In this document: piece by piece, positions 6,659 through 9,980 of the stretch | Numbering within the stretch: position 1 is the stretch's first letter | Layout of the letters: each line of letters opens with the position of its first letter | DNA from: Deltaproteobacteria bacterium | GTDB lineage: Bacteria; Desulfobacterota; Desulfobacteria; Desulfobacterales; JAFDFH01 | DNA length: 9,980 bases | Direction: 5' to 3' | NCBI GenBank assembly: GCA_019309945.1 | Contig: JAFDFH010000100.1 | Span: 1 to 9,980, forward strand | The notes under the pieces: model-generated | What the model saw: only the letters and a program-made list of their open reading frames with translations | Told to the model about the DNA's origin: nothing | Database searches by the model: none | Program-made: the position numbers and the translations under genes

Positions 6659-6743
6659 AATATTTGCCACAAAGGCACTAAGACACAAAGGATATATTTA
6701 TTATTCTTTCTTCGTGCCTTGGTGACTTAGTGGCTGAAATATT
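6659..6743. repeat. Large imperfect palindrome built from NCACNAAG octamers
   Basis: The left arm (6666-6690) is three tandem octamers CCACAAAG, GCACTAAG and ACACAAAG. The right arm (6710-6734), read on the minus strand, is CCACTAAG, TCACCAAG and GCACGAAG. The arms match at 20 of 25 positions, and all mismatches fall on the two variable positions of the octamer. Both arms are bordered by AATATTT/AAATATT (6659-6665, 6737-6743). The 19-bp centre is AT-rich. It sits between the phosphodiesterase gene and purC and would fold into a long hairpin in RNA. Similar CCACNAAG-type repeats are, from memory, dispersed in many environmental bacterial genomes. Confidence 0.75.
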
Positions 6744-6761
6744 ACAACACAAAAATAATTA

Positions 6762-6773
6762 TTAGGCGCCTAA
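6762..6773. promoter_or_regulatory. Perfect 12-bp palindrome downstream of the phosphodiesterase gene
   Basis: TTAGGCGCCTAA is a perfect dyad lying 13 bp past the stop of the phosphodiesterase gene. As RNA it would leave only a 4-bp stem, so it is a weak terminator even though a T-rich stretch follows on the minus strand. As DNA it could be a binding site for a dimeric regulator acting on purC. No regulator is identified. Confidence 0.25.
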
Positions 6774-6786
6774 CACAAGAGATACA

Positions 6787-7266
6787 TTAAATATTCACGA
6801 TCGTTCCCCTGATCCCGTCACCTATTGTCATCACACCAACGGAACGATTTCGTCCCAGAATGAAAGTTCCTGAAAACGCACCCGGGTTAAACATCAGGAT
6901 TCCATTTCTTATGTGGTTTGCCGCTTTGTGACTATGTCCATAAACAATGGCTTGAACATTCGTGAAAGTGTTTATAATTCTATCCTCAATTTTGTTAGGA
7001 GATCCCCACCCATGGATCAGTCCAATACGATAGGCGTCAATGGTTATAATTTCCTTTTTCGGCAATCGCCTTGTTACACCAGAGCAATCCATGTTTCCAC
7101 AGACGGCAATTGTCTCTTTGCCTGAAAATGCATCCAGCACCCCTATTCGCGTTAAATCACCGGCGTGGAGTATAATTGAAACGTCTTTAAAAATTCCTTC
7201 CATCAATCGGGAAAGGTCTTTGGAGGGCGATGAAAGATGAGTATCAGATATAACACCGATCTTCAT
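6787..7266 (-). CDS. YfcE/MJ0936-type metallophosphoesterase
   Basis: A 159-residue single-domain calcineurin-like phosphoesterase, the usual size for the YfcE/MJ0936 family. All metal-binding blocks are present: GVISDTHL with Asp8 and His10, HAGDL with Asp37, GNMD with Asn58, His85 in GLIHGWG, and YGHSHKA with His111 and His113, followed by the typical FNPGAFSGTF segment (126-135). Members hydrolyse phosphodiesters in vitro with two divalent metals, but their physiological substrate is usually unknown. The neighbours (PilZ, cNMP-fold protein) make a cyclic nucleotide or signalling substrate tempting, yet this is inference only. ATG at 7266 has only a weak upstream ribosome binding site. The 40-bp gap to pilZ contains a 7-bp dyad. 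It is probably cotranscribed with the PilZ gene. An annotation as phosphodiesterase of unknown substrate is safe. Confidence 0.92.
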   Translation of the reverse strand: MKIGVISDTHLSSPSKDLSRLMEGIFKDVSIILHAGDLTRIGVLDAFSGKETIAVCGNMDCSGVTRRLPKKEIITIDAYRIGLIHGWGSPNKIEDRIINTFTNVQAIVYGHSHKAANHIRNGILMFNPGAFSGTFILGRNRSVGVMTIGDGIRGTIVNI

Positions 7267-7271
7267 AAAGG

Positions 7272-7298
7272 GATATCTGTCTCTCGGTAAGAGATATC
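7272..7298. repeat. Small inverted repeat between the PilZ and phosphodiesterase genes
   Basis: GATATCT (7272-7278) and AGATATC (7292-7298) form a perfect 7-bp dyad with a 13-nt loop in the 40-bp gap just upstream of the phosphodiesterase start codon at 7266. It may be an mRNA hairpin that tunes translation, since the start codon has a poor Shine-Dalgarno sequence, or chance. Confidence 0.3.
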
Positions 7299-7306
7299 AA
7301 ACATTT

Positions 7307-7651
7307 TTACAATGTCTTGAACATTTTTATATATTCGGATAGAACTAAACTTGCAGTTTCATTTTTTTCAATGAACTCGATTCCGGATTCAAACTTCCCT
7401 TCCGGATTTTTCTTTGAAAAAATAACCTTTGCTTTGATATCCACCAGATCGTCTTCCAGGCCAATGGTCAGCATCACAGTAAGTTGACGATCAAAGGCAA
7501 CATGGGTTTCAAGCAGAATACCGGATTCAGATACATTCAAAGTCCTTCCCATTCCCTGTTGTACGAAGTTGTTGTCTTCGTCGAGACATACGTAATTTAG
7601 AAGATTCAGGGCGCTGATTCGATCATGTCTTCTTTTTTCTTTTAGGGTCAT
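7307..7651 (-). CDS. PilZ domain protein (putative c-di-GMP receptor)
   Basis: A 114-residue stand-alone PilZ domain. The two ligand signatures are intact: RxxxR as Arg7 and Arg11 in KRRHDR, and [D/N]xSxxG as Asn39-Val-Ser-Glu-Ser-Gly44 in LNVSESGILLE. The remainder forms the expected six-stranded barrel (FDRQLTVMLTIGL, KAKVIFSKK, FESGIEFIE) and a C-terminal helix ending in YIKMFKTL. Such proteins bind cyclic di-GMP in the cytoplasm and pass the signal to a partner. ATG at 7651 has AGGAT (7659-7663) eight bases upstream. It lies 26 bp after the DUF4388/cNMP-fold gene, which makes that protein or the nearby GTPase a reasonable partner, though this is inferred only from gene order. No transmembrane segment or other domain is present. 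Confidence 0.92.
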   Translation of the reverse strand: MTLKEKRRHDRISALNLLNYVCLDEDNNFVQQGMGRTLNVSESGILLETHVAFDRQLTVMLTIGLEDDLVDIKAKVIFSKKNPEGKFESGIEFIEKNETASLVLSEYIKMFKTL

Positions 7652-7677
7652 ATCGCTTATCCTGTAACTCTTTAAAT

Positions 7678-8856
7678 TTACTTCTTATTTCCGGCTTCTT
7701 TAAGAAAAATACATGCCTGATTGCTGGTTGCTGAAATGCAGGTTCCAAGATTTTCAATAAAATTTCTGAATGTTATGGAAAGCCCATCATGGTTCTGTTG
7801 CAAGTCATCCGGGTTCACTTCACTGAATTTGATATTTTCTTCTGAGGCGAAAACCGAGGCGGTATAAGGTTCATGTCCCATTTCAAGAAAGGGAAGCCGC
7901 CCAAAAAAATCCCCTTTATAAAGGCGGGCCAGCGGAATATACTCTTTGTCCACCTGCCTAACGACAAACGCTTCCCCTTGAGTGATATTGAATAATTTTG
8001 CGTCTTTTTCACCCTGTTTAATGAGCGGCTTTTTATCTTTGATGAATTCTTCTAAGTGGTCCTTTTTAAAATAAATGTCGGTTGCTCTGTCCGTTACCTG
8101 TCTCAGCCTTCGGTCCAGACTTGTGATAATGCCCCTGAGTTCGGGGGACATGGAGGAAAACTCGGTAGCAAGTCGTTGGGAGTCCAATACGCCTAAATGA
8201 ACATGGCTTCTCGCAATGACGGTCACACTTCGTATATTACCTTCACGTGAAAAGGACGCAACACTTCCGATAAATGAACCATCACTCAATGTCAGCATGG
8301 TCACTGGGCCATCAGGTGTTTCTTTCACGATATCCACCAGACCTTCCATAATAATCCAGATCCAATTGCCGTGCATTTTTTCAGTAACAATATGACGACC
8401 TTTATCGAATTCTTCCTCATCAACGATGTACATATAATCCATAAGCGGGCCCTTGATGAGAGGCCCGCCTGTCTTATCGGAAAGGAAGGTTGATGGTTGT
8501 CCTAAAGATTCAGGTCCCAGCTTTTTGATTTGACCATCATCCAGCATCCTTAAACCGTCTAATATAATCTCCATCCGGTTCTTGGTGATTGCGGTTTCGC
8601 TTGTGACGTGTTCGCTGCTGAATTCGAACTCGCCTTCAATCCATCCAAAGAGAGCATAAATGGCATCAATCCCGGATTCCGAACCACATAAAGCGTTTAT
8701 CGGGTTTCCCTTCTCGATATATATCAACCCTGGATTCGAGGTGTATTTGCTCTTAATGCGCAAAATGCCCGTAACACCGTTTGAGCCCAGAAGCTGAAGC
8801 ACATCGCCCAGATGGAGAAAATTTAGATTGCCGGAAAGGGCCGTATTAGGGTTCAT
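7678..8856 (-). CDS. DUF4388 protein with two cyclic-nucleotide-binding-fold domains
   Basis: A 392-residue cytoplasmic multi-domain regulator. Residues 1-105 are a DUF4388 (PatA-N-like) domain: LSGNLNFLHLGDVLQLLG, GLIYIEKGNPINA and GIDAIYALFGWIEGEFEF. A first cNMP-binding fold spans about 149-232, a helical linker about 236-262, and a second cNMP fold about 272-355. The phosphate-binding cassettes are degenerate: the first keeps Arg209 but has GSVAS where GE is expected (Ser198), and the second has FFGRLPF and PYTASV, lacking both the Glu (Arg320) and the Arg (Tyr331). It may therefore bind proteins or a different ligand instead of cAMP. There is no DNA-binding helix-turn-helix, so it is not a CRP-type transcription factor. 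It begins 11 bp after the mglA stop with a weak AAGAG ribosome binding site, implying an operon and a possible physical link with the GTPase. Confidence 0.85.
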   Translation of the reverse strand: MNPNTALSGNLNFLHLGDVLQLLGSNGVTGILRIKSKYTSNPGLIYIEKGNPINALCGSESGIDAIYALFGWIEGEFEFSSEHVTSETAITKNRMEIILDGLRMLDDGQIKKLGPESLGQPSTFLSDKTGGPLIKGPLMDYMYIVDEEEFDKGRHIVTEKMHGNWIWIIMEGLVDIVKETPDGPVTMLTLSDGSFIGSVASFSREGNIRSVTVIARSHVHLGVLDSQRLATEFSSMSPELRGIITSLDRRLRQVTDRATDIYFKKDHLEEFIKDKKPLIKQGEKDAKLFNITQGEAFVVRQVDKEYIPLARLYKGDFFGRLPFLEMGHEPYTASVFASEENIKFSEVNPDDLQQNHDGLSITFRNFIENLGTCISATSNQACIFLKEAGNKK

Positions 8857-8867
8857 GAAAACTCTTT

Positions 8868-9479
8868 TTACCCCTGCTTCATTTGTTTCCTAAGAGATAT
8901 CATCGTTAACTTCAAACATTCTTTTATTGTTGCCCCGACACCTTCACCGGTAACGGCACTGGCTGGAAATGCAGGGACTTTAAGTTGATGATTCAAATCT
9001 TTATTCATCTGGTCGATAGACATCAAGGGAAGACCCTGCTTGGTAAGGTCCCTTTTGTTAAACTGCATCACAAGCGGAATTTTAAAAATACTGAGACCAT
9101 ATTTTTTTAGATTATCATTCATGTCTTTTAACGACAACATATTTTTTTTGCGCCGGATTTCCAGCGAATCAGCAACAAAGACAATCCCATCAACTTCTTT
9201 CAAAACCAGCTTCCGGGTGGAACTGTATTGTACCTGACCCGGAACCGTATACAATTGAACCCGGACATCAAATTCCAGTATTTTACCAAGTCCCAGGGGC
9301 AGAAAATCAAAAAAAAGGGTGCGGTCACCCTCAGTGGTCACTGAAACCATATCACCGCTGACTTGCTTCTTGTAGGACTTGAAAATATATTCTAGATTCG
9401 TTGTTTTCCCGCACCGGCCACACCCGTAATATACTATTTTGGCCTCTATTTCTCGATTTCTAATGTTGACGACTGCCAT
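8868..9479 (-). CDS. mglA: MglA-family small Ras-like GTPase
   Basis: A 203-residue bacterial Ras-like GTPase closely resembling MglA of Myxococcus, which sets cell polarity and drives gliding and type IV pilus motility by cycling between GTP and GDP forms. Visible motifs: P-loop GCGRCGKTT (18-26) preceded by KIVYYG, TEGDRTLFFDFLPLGLG (49-65), YTVPGQVQYSSTRK (77-90) with the MglA-typical Thr78 in place of the G3 aspartate of Ras, QFNKRDL (139-145) for guanine specificity, and SAV (174-176) as G5. ATG at 9479 has TTGGAGC about eight bases upstream. No mglB (Roadblock activator) is visible in the window. The downstream DUF4388/cNMP and PilZ genes suggest a signalling module linking GTPase state with second messengers; that is inference. 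These genomes often carry several MglA paralogues, so equivalence to the motility switch is not certain. Confidence 0.92.
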   Translation of the reverse strand: MAVVNIRNREIEAKIVYYGCGRCGKTTNLEYIFKSYKKQVSGDMVSVTTEGDRTLFFDFLPLGLGKILEFDVRVQLYTVPGQVQYSSTRKLVLKEVDGIVFVADSLEIRRKKNMLSLKDMNDNLKKYGLSIFKIPLVMQFNKRDLTKQGLPLMSIDQMNKDLNHQLKVPAFPASAVTGEGVGATIKECLKLTMISLRKQMKQG

Positions 9480-9548
9480 AATTTCAGCTCCAACTTCTTC
9501 TTATCATTCCAGACTGTTTCCCTCAAGTGTTGAAAAAAAGCAGATCGC

Positions 9549-9737
9549 TCAATTCGTTTTAACCCAAATATCCAGACTATGATCGCCCCGTTTGGGTCCT
9601 GTTCCGATTTTTGTATTTGAATCAACGGAACATGCACCGGTAAGAATGGCATAAGGTGTGTAAAATTGAACATTATTTAAGGTGTAACCCGGTTGAAGGA
9701 TTTCTATCAATTCTTTTTTCTTCTGCGAAATTATCAC
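9549..9737 (-). CDS. Small hypothetical protein (62 aa)
   Basis: A 62-residue ORF starting at GTG (9737), not assigned to any family I know. Support for a real gene: AAAGAGG (9743-9749) lies five bases before the GTG, the ORF fills the gap between the acidic-tailed gene and mglA on the same strand, and the composition is protein-like, with a lysine-rich amphipathic start (SQKKKELIEILQ), a probable beta region (YTLNNVQFYTPYAILTG) and a GTGPKRGDHSLDIWV end. There is no signal peptide or membrane helix. The frame stays open upstream to about 9801 without an ATG or a better start. A different-frame 75-residue ORF at 9446-9673 overlaps the mglA start and looks less likely. It may be a partner of the GTPase, but only position suggests this. 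Confidence 0.5.
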   Translation of the reverse strand: MIISQKKKELIEILQPGYTLNNVQFYTPYAILTGACSVDSNTKIGTGPKRGDHSLDIWVKTN

Positions 9738-9742
9738 GGTGA

Positions 9743-9749
9743 CCTCTTT
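9743..9749 (-). promoter_or_regulatory. Ribosome binding site supporting the GTG start at 9737
   Basis: AAAGAGG on the minus strand at 9749-9743 ends five bases before the GTG at 9737. It is the main evidence that the 62-residue ORF is translated and that it starts at this codon. Confidence 0.5.
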
Positions 9750-9774
9750 CCCCGAATGAAAACTTATATCCAGT

Positions 9775-9978
9775 TCAATCAGCCAGATCTTCTTCCTCTA
9801 AGCCACGATCTTCAAATTCAGGAATTTCAATCTCGGGGGTTTCAGTTATAAGCTCCTCAACCTCCACGGGCTCAATTGCATTAGCCTCTATTTCCAAATC
9901 CTCGATCTCAGGGCCCTCAGTTTCTTTGGGCGCTTTTAAGGATGGGAGAGTTTGGTCGATCCCCTTTTTATCAAATAG
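9775..9978 (-). CDS. C-terminal end of an acidic protein, truncated by the window edge
   Basis: A minus-strand reading frame is open from the right edge to a TGA at 9777-9775, showing the last 67 residues of a longer protein. The tail is strikingly acidic: 18 Glu and 6 Asp of 67, with repeated IE, VE and PE pairs (PEIEDLEIE, EPVEVEEL, TPEIEIPEFED, LEEEDLAD). It has no membrane segment and is probably disordered. The regular hydrophobic-Glu alternation and absence of stops on this strand support coding. It lies 37 bp upstream of the 62-residue ORF and points into the mglA cluster, so it is probably the same operon. The domain part is outside the window, so I assign no function. Confidence 0.7.
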   Translation of the reverse strand, partial: LFDKKGIDQTLPSLKAPKETEGPEIEDLEIEANAIEPVEVEELITETPEIEIPEFEDRGLEEEDLAD

Positions 9979-9980
9979 GC

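Noticed and set aside
6659..6743. CRISPR-like repeat array
   Set aside because: The octamers are contiguous without spacers, only three per arm, and form a palindrome; no cas genes are present.
6762..6773. Strong intrinsic terminator after the phosphodiesterase gene
   Set aside because: The perfect palindrome has no loop, so the RNA stem would be about 4 bp, and the following T-rich stretch is interrupted.
9446..9673. 75-residue minus-strand ORF overlapping the mglA start
   Set aside because: It overlaps both the 62-residue ORF and the mglA start codon, has no strong ribosome binding site and has irregular composition; the other frame is better supported.

Overview
The window reads like an ordinary chromosomal segment of a Gram-negative, moderately AT-rich bacterium, most likely a Desulfobacterota (former deltaproteobacterial) lineage. 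That guess rests on gene families: an MglA-type small GTPase beside a DUF4388/cyclic-nucleotide-binding-fold protein and a PilZ protein, an EF-G-like GTPase of the EF-G2 type, a cytidylate-kinase-like protein and a spore-photoproduct-lyase-like radical SAM protein. No taxonomic search could be run.

Layout: one plus-strand gene (143-2215, EF-G-like GTPase, TTG start) sits at the left edge behind its own short leader. It converges on a long run of minus-strand genes filling the rest of the window. In transcription order (right to left) these are: the 3' end of a gene with a very acidic C-terminus (9775-9978), a small 62-residue ORF (9549-9737), mglA-like GTPase (8868-9479), DUF4388 plus two cNMP-fold domains (7678-8856), PilZ (7307-7651), YfcE-type phosphodiesterase (6787-7266), a 162-bp gap holding a large nested palindrome, purC (5728-6624), an orphan ParB-like protein overlapping purC by 11 bp (4785-5738), a 241-bp gap with a structured GC-rich block and a good promoter, then a cytidylate-kinase-like gene (3926-4543), the SPL-like radical SAM gene (2783-3886) and a secreted thermonuclease homologue (2292-2777).

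Functionally there are three groups. The right-hand group looks like a polarity, motility or surface signalling module: a GTPase switch, a multi-sensor scaffold and a c-di-GMP receptor. The middle group pairs de novo purine synthesis (purC) with a DNA-binding ParB-like protein. The left-hand minus operon pairs an atypical kinase-like protein with an SPL-like radical SAM enzyme and an exported nuclease, a nucleotide/nucleic-acid theme without an obvious single pathway.

I see no CRISPR array, phage, complete insertion sequence, tRNA or rRNA. The most interesting items are: the 8-nt-unit palindrome between the phosphodiesterase gene and purC; the unexplained GC-rich dyad block at 4671-4782; several recognisable enzymes that lack a textbook catalytic residue (EF-G-like without the G3 histidine, SPL-like without a cysteine where SplB has its hydrogen donor, kinase-like without GK[S/T], nuclease with Asp40 replaced by Asn, cNMP folds without canonical ligand residues); and the small conserved-looking ORF at 9549-9737. 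None amounts to a clear new defence or mobile system; I consider this mostly a core-genome region.
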